DNA of 27,486 nucleotides from CAKSIN01 sp964423705 (GTDB taxonomy: Bacteria; Bacillota; Clostridia; UMGS1810): contig CAYRGA010000013.1 in the NCBI GenBank assembly GCA_964423705.1, positions 1-27,486 of the forward strand, read 5' to 3'. The position numbers and the translations under genes are program-made. The notes beneath the pieces are model-generated. The model was not told the DNA's origin. It did no database searches and was given only the letters and a program-made list of their open reading frames with translations. This document shows, piece by piece, positions 7,389-15,376 of this stretch; position 1 is the stretch's first letter; every line of letters begins with the position of its first letter.

Positions 7389-10205
7389 TTAGCTTTTAAG
7401 CATTTTTTCAAGATATTTTCCGGTATAGGATTTTTTGCATTTGATTACTTCCTCCGGTGTTCCGGCACAAACAACCTTTCCGCCGCCGTTTCCGCCCTCA
7501 GGACCCAAATCTATAATGTAGTCCGCTACCTTTATAACATCAAGATTGTGTTCGATTACAACTACGGTGTTTCCACTGTCTGCCAAAATATTAAGAACCT
7601 CAATAAGCTTGTGTACATCGGCAGTATGCAAGCCTGTCGTAGGCTCGTCCAAAATGTACATTGTCCTTCCGGTGGATTTCCTGCTAAGCTCGGTCGCAAG
7701 CTTTACTCTCTGTGCTTCACCGCCGGATAGCTGGGTTGAAGGCTGTCCTATTTTCACGTAACCCAACCCTACATCGTAGAGAGTTTTAAGCTTGCGCTTA
7801 ATTTTCGGAATATTTCCAAAAAATTCCAGGCCTTCCTCGACAGTCATATCCAGAACTTCGCTTATATTTTTGCCTTTGAATTTAACTTCAAGGGTTTCGC
7901 GGTTGTAACGCTTACCCTTACATACATCACATGGCACATAAACGTCCGACAGAAAGTGCATTTCTATCTTTATTATTCCGTCCCCCTGGCACGCCTCGCA
8001 TCTGCCTCCCTTCACATTAAAGCTGAAACGCCCCGGACCGTAGCCGCGTATTTTCGCCTCGTTGGTCTGTGTGAATACAGTTCGTATATCGGAGAATACA
8101 CCGGTATAGGTTGCCGGGTTTGAACGCGGAGTTCTGCCTATGGGGGACTGGTCAATGCCAATAACCTTATCAAGATTTTCGACACCGAGTATCTCCCGAT
8201 GCTTGCCCGCTTTTTTTCTGGTACCGTTCAACTTGGCTGACAGGCTCTTGTTCAGAATTTCATTGACAAGTGATGACTTCCCCGAACCCGATACACCCGT
8301 TACGCATACGAATTTTCCGAGCGGAATTTCTACATCTATATTTTTTAAATTATTCTCCGCTGCCCCCTTTATCACAAGGCTTTTTCCGATTCCCTCGCGT
8401 CTTTTTTTCGGAACGGGAATTTTTTTCCTTCCGCTAAGGTATGCACCGGTGATGCTTTCTTCGCACTTCATGATTTCCTCGGCAGTGCCCGCAGCGACCA
8501 CATGACCGCCATGTATACCGGCACCGGGACCTATATCCACAATGTAATCTGCGGCACGCATGGTGTCCTCGTCATGTTCCACGACTATAAGCGTATTTCC
8601 CAAATCTCTCAATTTCTGCAACGTGGAAAGAAGCTTGTCATTATCGCGCTGATGAAGTCCGATACTGGGCTCATCAAGTATATATAACACTCCCATCAGA
8701 CTTGAGCCTATCTGCGTGGCAAGACGTATACGCTGCGCCTCGCCGCCGGAAAGTGTACCGGCACTTCGTGCCAGAGTAAGGTAATCAAGTCCCACATCTA
8801 TTAAAAATTGAAGTCTGGAGTGGATTTCCTTAAGTATTTGATTTGCGATCAGCTTTTCGGTGTCTGTCAACTGAAGATTATCAAAAAATGCTTTGATATC
8901 CTTTATGCTCATTTCGGTGACCTCGGCGATATTTTTATCACCGACGGTAACGGCTAGAATTTCAGGACGCAGACGTCTGCCTTTGCAGGATGGGCAGGTA
9001 TTTTCACCCATAAGTGCTTCAATCTCCGCTTTCATAAATGATGAAAACGAATCCTTGTATCGCCGCTTGAGAGTATTGATAATGCCTTCAAAGGGGTGTG
9101 TTTTAACGCTCCCCTTGTATATTATCGTCAGCGGCTCATCATTGCCGTACAATATCATATCTATGATGTCACCAGGCATATCTTTTATGGGAAGATTCGG
9201 GTCAAATCCGTACTTCTGCGCAAGTGCCTCTATCCACAAATTTGAGTACGAACCCTCCTCACCTATGGATTTCCAGCCGCATACATCTATACCGCCGTTA
9301 TATAAAGATTTATTCCTGTCTGCAATCACAAGCTCCGGGTCAATTTCCATAAGCATTCCCAAACCCGAACACCCTTTACATGCACCGATGGGACTGTTAA
9401 AAGAGAAGGAACGCGGTGTCACCTCTTCCATGCTTATCCCGCAATCACGGCATGCAAAATTTTGATTAAAAACCATTTCCGACCCGTCGGAAAGTATAAC
9501 CACAGCGATTCCGCCGCCCAGGTTAAGCGCAGTTTGCAGTGAATCCGTGACACGCGAGAGTATACCGTCCTTCAGCACCAGCCTGTCAACCACGATTTCA
9601 ATAGTGTGGCGTATATTCTTTTCCAAAGAAATATTTTCGTACAAATCTCGTATTTCTCCATCTATACGTACACGGACGAATCCGCTTTTTTTTGCATCGT
9701 CAAGGACTTTTTGATGTGTTCCCTTTTTTTCGCGGAGTATGGGCGCAAGTATTTGAAGCTTGGCACCGTTTCCCAATGCCATTATTTTATCCGTAATCTC
9801 ATCTATTGTCTGGCTTTCTATGACTTTTTTGCATTTGGGGCAATGCATTATACCTATACGCGCAAAAAGCAGACGAAAATAATCGTATATTTCCGTAACT
9901 GTCCCTACCGTCGAACGCGGATTTTTGCTTGTGGTCTTTTGGTCGATGCTTATTGCCGGAGAAAGTCCGTCAATATAGTCGATATCCGGCTTGTCCATCT
10001 GTCCCAAAAATTGTCTTGCGTATGATGACAACGACTCCACATATCTCCGCTGTCCCTCGGCATATATTGTATCGAATGCAAGCGAAGATTTTCCCGAGCC
10101 GGAAAGTCCGGTAAAAACTATGAACTTATCCCTCGGTATGGAAATATCTACATTTTTTAGGTTGTGCTCTCGTGCACCACGTATATAAATTGTATCTTTA
10201 GGCAC
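7389..10205 (-). CDS. uvrA: Excinuclease ABC subunit UvrA
   Basis: Damage-recognition ATPase of nucleotide excision repair; as a dimer it loads UvrB at lesions. Seen (938 residues, normal length): two ABC ATPase halves with Walker A GLSGSGKSS near the N-terminus and GVSGSGKSS near residue 640, two LSGGEAQR signatures, and zinc-binding CxxC pairs (CRDC with CKGC, and CEAC with CDVC). The start is GTG 10205 with AAGGAG about 8 nt upstream. uvrB ends 20 nt upstream, so the pair is one operon driven from the SOS-like promoter before uvrB. Confidence 0.98.
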   Translation of the reverse strand: MPKDTIYIRGAREHNLKNVDISIPRDKFIVFTGLSGSGKSSLAFDTIYAEGQRRYVESLSSYARQFLGQMDKPDIDYIDGLSPAISIDQKTTSKNPRSTVGTVTEIYDYFRLLFARIGIMHCPKCKKVIESQTIDEITDKIMALGNGAKLQILAPILREKKGTHQKVLDDAKKSGFVRVRIDGEIRDLYENISLEKNIRHTIEIVVDRLVLKDGILSRVTDSLQTALNLGGGIAVVILSDGSEMVFNQNFACRDCGISMEEVTPRSFSFNSPIGACKGCSGLGMLMEIDPELVIADRNKSLYNGGIDVCGWKSIGEEGSYSNLWIEALAQKYGFDPNLPIKDMPGDIIDMILYGNDEPLTIIYKGSVKTHPFEGIINTLKRRYKDSFSSFMKAEIEALMGENTCPSCKGRRLRPEILAVTVGDKNIAEVTEMSIKDIKAFFDNLQLTDTEKLIANQILKEIHSRLQFLIDVGLDYLTLARSAGTLSGGEAQRIRLATQIGSSLMGVLYILDEPSIGLHQRDNDKLLSTLQKLRDLGNTLIVVEHDEDTMRAADYIVDIGPGAGIHGGHVVAAGTAEEIMKCEESITGAYLSGRKKIPVPKKRREGIGKSLVIKGAAENNLKNIDVEIPLGKFVCVTGVSGSGKSSLVNEILNKSLSAKLNGTRKKAGKHREILGVENLDKVIGIDQSPIGRTPRSNPATYTGVFSDIRTVFTQTNEAKIRGYGPGRFSFNVKGGRCEACQGDGIIKIEMHFLSDVYVPCDVCKGKRYNRETLEVKFKGKNISEVLDMTVEEGLEFFGNIPKIKRKLKTLYDVGLGYVKIGQPSTQLSGGEAQRVKLATELSRKSTGRTMYILDEPTTGLHTADVHKLIEVLNILADSGNTVVVIEHNLDVIKVADYIIDLGPEGGNGGGKVVCAGTPEEVIKCKKSYTGKYLEKMLKS

Positions 10206-10225
10206 GTTATTTACTCCTTGTCATG

Positions 10226-12211
10226 TCAATTTTGATTTCCTTCTTCCACCTCAGCCTGCTTTTTTATCCTGGAAATCTCGTCGCGGTATTTTGCCGCCTG
10301 TTCAAATTCGAGATTTTGTGCGGCGGTATTCATCATGAGAGTCAGATTCGTAATCTGTTCTTCTATGCTTACAGGCTTAGCCGCCTCACAACCGCCGTTG
10401 ACCTCCTCGTCGTCCTTGTAGGTCTGAATGATTCCGCGTACATCCTTTTTAATGCTTTGCGGGATAATGTTGTGTGCTTCATTGTATTCTGTCTGTATTT
10501 TGCGGCGGCGGTCGGTTTCATCAATGGCTCGGCGCATCGAATCGGTAACGGTATCGGCATACATTATGACCTTGCCTTCGGCATTTCGCGCTGCTCTGCC
10601 TATGGTCTGCACAAGTGAGGTTTCACTTCTGAGAAAGCCCTCCTTATCGGCATCGAGTATTGCCACCACGCTTACCTCCGGAATGTCCAGTCCTTCACGC
10701 AGCAGATTAATTCCGACCAACACATCAAAAACACCCAAGCGCAAATCGCGTATTATTTCCATTCTTTCTATGGTGTCGATATCACTGTGAAGATATTTTA
10801 CTTTGATTCCGACACTGTGCAGGTAATCCGTAAGCGATTCCGCCATTTTTTTCGTAAGTGTCGTGACTAAAACACGCTGATTTTTAGGCGTTGTCGAATT
10901 TATAACACCTATCAAATCATCGACCTGTCCTTTTACGGGACGTACCATGACCTCAGGGTCTACAAGCCCCGTGGGGCGTATTACCTGTTCGACGGTTTTG
11001 GCGGAATGAGCTTTTTCATAATCAGCCGGGGTGGCGCTCACGAAAATTATCTGATTTATTTTCTTCTCAAATTCGTCAAAATTCAGCGGGCGGTTATCAA
11101 ACGCCGACGGCAGACGAAATCCGTAATCCACAAGTGTCGTCTTTCGCGAGCGGTCACCGGCATACATGGCTCGTATCTGCGGTATGGTGACATGTGATTC
11201 ATCTATTACCATCAAAAAATCGTCCGGAAAGTAGTCTATAAGTGTGTACGGTGCGCTTCCCGGTGCTCTGCCGCTTATGTGCCGCGAATAGTTCTCTATT
11301 CCCTGGCAAAAGCCGATTTCCTGAAGCATTTCCATGTCATAATTCGTTCTCTGCTCCAACCGCTGCATCTCAAGCAGCTTTCCCTGCCGCTTAAATTCAC
11401 CCAGCCTTTCTTGAAGCTCCTCATCGATAGATTTTAAAGCATGCCTCATTTTAACATTCGTCGTCGCATAATGTGATGCGGGGAATAAAGCGGTGTAAGT
11501 TCTGAATGCCAGAATTTCCCCGGTCACGATATCGATTTCACAGATTCGCTCTATTTCATCGCCGAAAAATTCGACACGCACTGCCTTTTCGGCGGAATTA
11601 ATCGGAAAAATTTCCAAAACGTCACCTCGGACGCGAAAAGTGCCTCTTTCGGTGTCTATGTCATTTCGTTTGTATTGTATATCCACAAGACGTCTGAGCA
11701 AATCATCGCGGTCGTATTCATTGCCGACTCTGAGGCTCACCATCAGGTTTTTGTAGTCATCCGGGTCACCCAGGCCGTATATGCACGAAACGCTTGCCAC
11801 TATTATGACATCTCGTCTTTCAAAAAGTGCCGCTGTGGCACTGTGTCGAAGCTTGTCGATTTCATCATTTATAGCGGAATCCTTCTCTATATATGTGTCG
11901 GTGTTCGGTATATACGCCTCCGGCTGATAGTAATCATAATAAGACACAAAATACTCCACGGCATTATTCGGAAAAAACTCCTTAAACTCACTGCAAAGCT
12001 GTGCGGCAAGAATTTTATTATGTGCGATTACCAAAGTGGGTTTATTTATTTTTTCGATTGTTTTAGCTATAGTGAAGGTTTTCCCGGAGCCCGTGACACC
12101 CAAAAGTGTCTGCCCGCGACTACCTTTCTTTAATCCCTCCGACAGCTCATCTATGGCTCTTATCTGGTCACCCATCGGCTCAAACGGCGCTACAACCTCA
12201 AATTTATTCAA
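10226..12211 (-). CDS. uvrB: Excinuclease ABC subunit UvrB
   Basis: Helicase-like damage-verification subunit of nucleotide excision repair, acting between UvrA and UvrC. Seen (661 residues): Walker A GVTGSGKT near residue 40, the beta-hairpin region with YYDYYQPEAYIP around 90-105, the DESH box MVIDESH, helicase motifs QTIGRAARN in the C-terminal half, and a final UVR domain. The start is TTG 12211, with GAGGTG placed 7 nt before it; the protein begins normally for the family. First gene of the uvrBA operon. A promoter and candidate LexA-type box lie about 75-110 bp upstream. Confidence 0.98.
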   Translation of the reverse strand: MNKFEVVAPFEPMGDQIRAIDELSEGLKKGSRGQTLLGVTGSGKTFTIAKTIEKINKPTLVIAHNKILAAQLCSEFKEFFPNNAVEYFVSYYDYYQPEAYIPNTDTYIEKDSAINDEIDKLRHSATAALFERRDVIIVASVSCIYGLGDPDDYKNLMVSLRVGNEYDRDDLLRRLVDIQYKRNDIDTERGTFRVRGDVLEIFPINSAEKAVRVEFFGDEIERICEIDIVTGEILAFRTYTALFPASHYATTNVKMRHALKSIDEELQERLGEFKRQGKLLEMQRLEQRTNYDMEMLQEIGFCQGIENYSRHISGRAPGSAPYTLIDYFPDDFLMVIDESHVTIPQIRAMYAGDRSRKTTLVDYGFRLPSAFDNRPLNFDEFEKKINQIIFVSATPADYEKAHSAKTVEQVIRPTGLVDPEVMVRPVKGQVDDLIGVINSTTPKNQRVLVTTLTKKMAESLTDYLHSVGIKVKYLHSDIDTIERMEIIRDLRLGVFDVLVGINLLREGLDIPEVSVVAILDADKEGFLRSETSLVQTIGRAARNAEGKVIMYADTVTDSMRRAIDETDRRRKIQTEYNEAHNIIPQSIKKDVRGIIQTYKDDEEVNGGCEAAKPVSIEEQITNLTLMMNTAAQNLEFEQAAKYRDEISRIKKQAEVEEGNQN

Positions 12212-12283
12212 TGCTTTTCACCTCTGCATACAACGTGATTCAACAAAAATGCATTAATTTGTTAAAAAATTGCTCTTTCTGTT

Positions 12284-12312
12284 AGTATACCACACAGTGC
12301 CCAAAATAACAA
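12284..12312 (-). promoter_or_regulatory. Sigma-A promoter of uvrBA
   Basis: On the minus strand: TTGTTA (plus 12307-12312), 17 bp, TATACT (plus 12284-12289). It lies between the AraC gene stop and uvrB, leaving a leader of roughly 65 nt. Confidence 0.7.
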
Positions 12313-12318
12313 GTGTTC
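12307..12318 (-). promoter_or_regulatory. Candidate SOS (LexA/DinR-type) box at the uvrBA promoter
   Basis: GAACACTTGTTA on the minus strand matches the Gram-positive LexA core GAAC-N4-GTTC except for the last base, and its GTTA half is part of the -35. LexA bound here would block RNA polymerase. uvrB is a classical SOS gene in Bacillus. Confidence 0.6.
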
Positions 12319-12334
12319 AAATGAAACCGAAAAA

Positions 12335-13150
12335 TTATGCTTTACTCCTGTATGTCGACGGTGTACATCCCGCATAGCTTTTAAAAGTCTTGGAAAAATA
12401 CGAAAAATCATTAAAGCCGCAGAGCTCACTTATTTCTCCGATTTCGATATCACCTTTCAAAAGGAGCTTTTTTGCATGCTCAATTCGCAGAAGATTCGTA
12501 TATTCCAGAGGTGTACAGCCGACACACTCCTTAAATTTTCGCAGGAAATAATATTTGCTCAATCCAACCTCATTGCACAGGCTGTCCAAAGTCAATTTCT
12601 CCGAAAAATGTGATTTGATATAGCCTAATGCGAGCTTGATATTTTCGTTTGCAGAGGTTTTCTCTACCTGAGTATTGAGCTGAACGGTATAGTTCTGAGA
12701 AATATACAATATGAGCTTTAAAACGGCGATTCGGATACGCATGTTTTGGAATTCTCCATCGGCGAAAAACTCCTCTGCCATACCGTCATACAGTTCCACT
12801 GCCCTGCTGTCGCATATTTTCGGCTCAAAAGAGGTGTTTTCCATGTCAATGCCGTTTGAATTGCAAAATTCGTTATCGGGAATAAAGCAATGGTATATCA
12901 TTTTTTCGTCAGTATACATGGTATGTATGTAATTTGAGTTTACTATGAGTATATCTCCGACCGATACATTATATTCGCTGTTGTCGCAGAATACCGTACC
13001 GTTCCCCTCTAAAATACGCAGTATCTCAATGTTAGGATGCCAGTGAACATGCACATTTTTACCCTTAGGGGCACCCATATTCCGATGAAATATAAACGGC
13101 AATGCCTTACCACTTAAAGAATGTGTTTCGTATATTTTTTTATTATCCAT
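12335..13150 (-). CDS. AraC family transcriptional regulator (cupin plus HTH)
   Basis: Probable sugar-responsive activator of the divergent isomerase/oxidoreductase operon. Seen (271 residues): an N-terminal cupin-type sensor with HVHWHPNIEI near residue 35 and the following beta-strand repeats, and a C-terminal double helix-turn-helix from about 170 to 268, containing LSKYYFLRKFKE and the AraC signature region GFNDFSYFSKTFKSYAGCTPSTYR. The ATG has AGAGG 8 nt upstream. It faces the two-gene operon across a 126-bp gap carrying repeated GCAAT motifs. The effector is unknown. No obvious terminator separates it from uvrB. Confidence 0.9.
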   Translation of the reverse strand: MDNKKIYETHSLSGKALPFIFHRNMGAPKGKNVHVHWHPNIEILRILEGNGTVFCDNSEYNVSVGDILIVNSNYIHTMYTDEKMIYHCFIPDNEFCNSNGIDMENTSFEPKICDSRAVELYDGMAEEFFADGEFQNMRIRIAVLKLILYISQNYTVQLNTQVEKTSANENIKLALGYIKSHFSEKLTLDSLCNEVGLSKYYFLRKFKECVGCTPLEYTNLLRIEHAKKLLLKGDIEIGEISELCGFNDFSYFSKTFKSYAGCTPSTYRSKA

Positions 13151-13168
13151 TCCGCCAACCTCTTTTTG

Positions 13169-13204
13169 AGCAATATTATTACAATTTACGGCAATATCGG
13201 CAAT
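13169..13204. promoter_or_regulatory. Repeated (C)GGCAAT motifs upstream of the sugar operon (candidate AraC-type operator)
   Basis: CGGCAAT occurs at 13189-13195 and 13198-13204, 9 bp apart, and a related GAGCAAT lies at 13168-13174, 21 bp before the first. The last copy abuts the -35 box. Direct repeats just upstream of the -35 are where AraC activators usually bind. Confidence 0.45.
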
Positions 13205-13232
13205 TGACTTTATCTACATATAATTATACAAT
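13204..13232 (+). promoter_or_regulatory. Sigma-A promoter of the isomerase/oxidoreductase operon
   Basis: TTGACT (13204-13209), 17 bp, TACAAT (13227-13232), giving a leader of about 35-40 nt before the ATG at 13277, which has an AGGAGGG Shine-Dalgarno. Confidence 0.75.
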
Positions 13233-13276
13233 TAAATTACAAAAATTGCAACACTTAATAACAGGAGGGATATAAA

Positions 13277-14131
13277 ATGTTTAAATTTCCTATAGGTGCA
13301 ATGGTTGAATCCTTTGCGACCGATTTTAAAACCGCCGTTAAAACATCCGCCGAAATAGGTGTAAACGGTTTGCAGATGTACTGCACAAACGGCGAACATT
13401 CTCCGGAGAATATGACCGATTCGAAAATAAGCGAGGTTATGGATATCGTAAAGTCTAACGGTCTTATATTCTCGGCTATATGCGGTGACCTCGGTGAAGG
13501 CTTCGGCGACCCTGAGAAAAACAAGAAAAACATCGAAAAGTCCAAGAAAATTATGGAGCTTGCAAAACGCCTTGAGTGCAATATTGTTACAACTCATATA
13601 GGTGTGGTTCCGAATGACAAGAATGCGGACAGATACAAGATAATGCAGGAAGCTTGTGCTGAATTAGCTGAATTTGCGGACAGTCTGGGTTCTCACTTCG
13701 CAATAGAAACAGGTCCCGAAATTGCCGATACACTTAAGGAATTTCTTGATTCCCTTAATTCACGCGGTGTAGCGGTAAACCTTGATCCGGCTAATTTGGC
13801 TATGGTAACCGGTGACGACCCTGTAAAGGCAGTGTATACACTCAAGGATTATATCGTACATACACATGCCAAGGACGGCATTAAGCTTAAGGATTCCAAC
13901 CCGGAATTTATATATCAGGTAGTACATCCGATACCCGAGGAATACTTACAGGGCGGATTTTTTGAAGAAGTTCCTCTCGGATCGGGAAGCGTACCGTTTG
14001 ACAAATATTTAAGTGCACTTGATGATATAGGCTACAGAGGCTTCCTCACCATAGAACGTGAGTGCGGTGAAAATCCGACAGCTGATATAGCTTCGGCAGC
14101 ACAATATTTGAGAGATATAATCAACAAATAA
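13277..14131 (+). CDS. Sugar phosphate isomerase/epimerase-type TIM barrel (AP endonuclease 2 / xylose isomerase-like)
   Basis: Metal-dependent TIM-barrel enzyme predicted to isomerise or epimerise a sugar or keto-sugar. Seen (284 residues): barrel strands ending in candidate metal ligands E144 (AIETGPE), D170 (VNLDPANLAM), H197 (VHTHAKDG) and E260 (LTIEREC), the pattern of the IolE/xylose isomerase-like family. The ATG has an AGGAGGG Shine-Dalgarno. The next gene, 65 nt downstream, is a Gfo/Idh/MocA dehydrogenase; such pairs appear in inositol and keto-sugar catabolism, where the dehydrogenase oxidises a hydroxyl and the barrel enzyme acts on the ketone. The exact substrate cannot be read from sequence, and no transporter or kinase is linked. 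Confidence 0.85.
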   Translation: MFKFPIGAMVESFATDFKTAVKTSAEIGVNGLQMYCTNGEHSPENMTDSKISEVMDIVKSNGLIFSAICGDLGEGFGDPEKNKKNIEKSKKIMELAKRLECNIVTTHIGVVPNDKNADRYKIMQEACAELAEFADSLGSHFAIETGPEIADTLKEFLDSLNSRGVAVNLDPANLAMVTGDDPVKAVYTLKDYIVHTHAKDGIKLKDSNPEFIYQVVHPIPEEYLQGGFFEEVPLGSGSVPFDKYLSALDDIGYRGFLTIERECGENPTADIASAAQYLRDIINK

Positions 14132-14196
14132 AGCTCGTATGCTGCTCTGCGGTGAATAACGGGACATTGTAAATTGTTTAACAGGAGGATGATAAT

Positions 14197-15186
14197 ATGT
14201 TAAGGGTAGGTATAATAGGTTGCGGCGGGATGGGTAAAACTCATGCGCTTGCATATAAGGGTCTTAGCGAAAAGGTAACAGTTGCCGCCATTGCGGATGT
14301 TACCGAAAGTGCACGCAACGAAATGAAGGAAAAGTTCGATTGTGAAATCTACAATACGGGTATGGAGCTTATAGAAAAGGCTGATGTTGATTTTGTCGAT
14401 ATTTGTCTGCCCACATACCTTCACACCGTTCATGCTGTAGCTGCCATGAAAAAAGGCTTTGATGTTTTCCTTGAAAAACCGGTGTGCTTAAACGAAGCTG
14501 AAACCGAGCTTCTTGAAAAAGCTCAGAAGGAAACCGGCAAAAAGGTTCAAGTCGGTCACGTAGTACGCTTCATGAATGAATACAGAATATTGAAAAACGC
14601 TGTTGATACCGAAAAATACGGAAAGCTTATAGCGGCTGATTTTTCCAGAATAAGCGTTATGCCTCTTTGGGGATGGGAAAACTGGTTCTCCGACCCAGAA
14701 AAGTGCGGAAGTGTGGCGCTTGACCTTCACATTCATGATGCGGATTTCATCAGATATATGTGCGGTGACGATATTAAGAAATTGAGTGCCGCAGCGACAC
14801 GTGACAAAAACGGCATGATTAATCACATAAATGTACTTTATCAATATGAAGATAAGGTAATAACGGCAGAAGGGTCCTGGGATTGCCGAGCTACGCGTTC
14901 ATTCGATGCTTCCTTCAAGGCATTTTTTGAAAAGGCAACCATGTTCTTCGATGGAAGCAGTGGCAAGCTGACCATCGCCACAGATGAAAAGTGCGAAGAA
15001 ATCGACACATCCGCCAAGGATGCACAGGATGTCGGAATAAACGTAAACGTCGGCGATGCATACGCATGCGAACTCGAATACTTTATAGATGAGATTCTTT
15101 TGGGAACAGGCGAAGAAATCGCTCCTCTATCCGAAGGAATAAAATCAGCAAAGCTTATTTTTGAAGAAATGAAACTCTGTAACTAA
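14197..15186 (+). CDS. Gfo/Idh/MocA family oxidoreductase
   Basis: NAD(P)-dependent sugar or inositol dehydrogenase. Seen (329 residues): an N-terminal Rossmann fold with GCGGMG at 8-13; the conserved EKP at 93-95, whose K94 is the expected catalytic lysine; and DLHIHDAD, where D176 and H180 fit the family's catalytic pair. The C-terminal half is the usual beta-sheet domain. The ATG has an AGGAGG Shine-Dalgarno, and the gene ends just before a strong terminator, so it closes the operon begun by the TIM-barrel gene. It most resembles the inositol 2-dehydrogenase-like branch by motif, but substrate assignment would be a guess. Confidence 0.9.
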   Translation: MLRVGIIGCGGMGKTHALAYKGLSEKVTVAAIADVTESARNEMKEKFDCEIYNTGMELIEKADVDFVDICLPTYLHTVHAVAAMKKGFDVFLEKPVCLNEAETELLEKAQKETGKKVQVGHVVRFMNEYRILKNAVDTEKYGKLIAADFSRISVMPLWGWENWFSDPEKCGSVALDLHIHDADFIRYMCGDDIKKLSAAATRDKNGMINHINVLYQYEDKVITAEGSWDCRATRSFDASFKAFFEKATMFFDGSSGKLTIATDEKCEEIDTSAKDAQDVGINVNVGDAYACELEYFIDEILLGTGEEIAPLSEGIKSAKLIFEEMKLCN

Positions 15187-15197
15187 ACATTTAATTC

Positions 15198-15234
15198 AAA
15201 AATGCATCCGAAATTTATTTTCGGATGCATTTTT
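15198..15234 (+). terminator. Strong terminator after the oxidoreductase gene
   Basis: AAAAATGCATCCGAAA and TTTCGGATGCATTTTT form a perfect 16-bp stem with a 5-nt loop, beginning about 12 nt past the stop. The flanking A and T runs make it potentially bidirectional. Confidence 0.92.
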
Positions 15235-15241
15235 GTTATAT

Positions 15242-15255
15242 ATCTTACGCAAGAT
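15242..15255. repeat. 14-bp near-palindrome ATCTTACGCAAGAT, copy 3
   Basis: Identical to copy 1 at 826-839. Here it is intergenic, just after the terminator and about 60 bp before the -35 of the SLH gene. With its flanking bases it forms a 7-bp-arm dyad (ATATCTT, ACGC, AAGATAT). Confidence 0.45.
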
Positions 15256-15314
15256 ATCATCGGCAGCGTATGTTACATTTCATTTAAAAATATGTAATAT
15301 TATATTTACAGTGA

Positions 15315-15343
15315 TTGACACATATATTTTTAATATATATACT
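15315..15343 (+). promoter_or_regulatory. Near-consensus sigma-A promoter of the SLH/PstS-like gene
   Basis: TTGACA (15315-15320), 17 bp, TATACT (15338-15343), followed by an AAGGAGAGG Shine-Dalgarno and the ATG at 15377. It suggests strong vegetative expression. Confidence 0.85.
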
Positions 15344-15376
15344 GAGCATATAATCAATATAAAGGAGAGGAAGAAA

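Noticed and set aside
8893..9465. 190-codon plus-strand open frame opposite uvrA
   Set aside because: Antisense shadow of a conserved uvrA region; composition reflects the reverse complement of the real gene.
13232..13597. 121-codon minus-strand frame opposite the TIM-barrel gene
   Set aside because: Antisense to a gene with intact metal-ligand motifs, promoter and Shine-Dalgarno.
15233..15376. N-terminal extension of the SLH gene
   Set aside because: It would run through part of the preceding terminator and the gene's own promoter, and would bury the signal peptide; ATG 15377 has an ideal Shine-Dalgarno.
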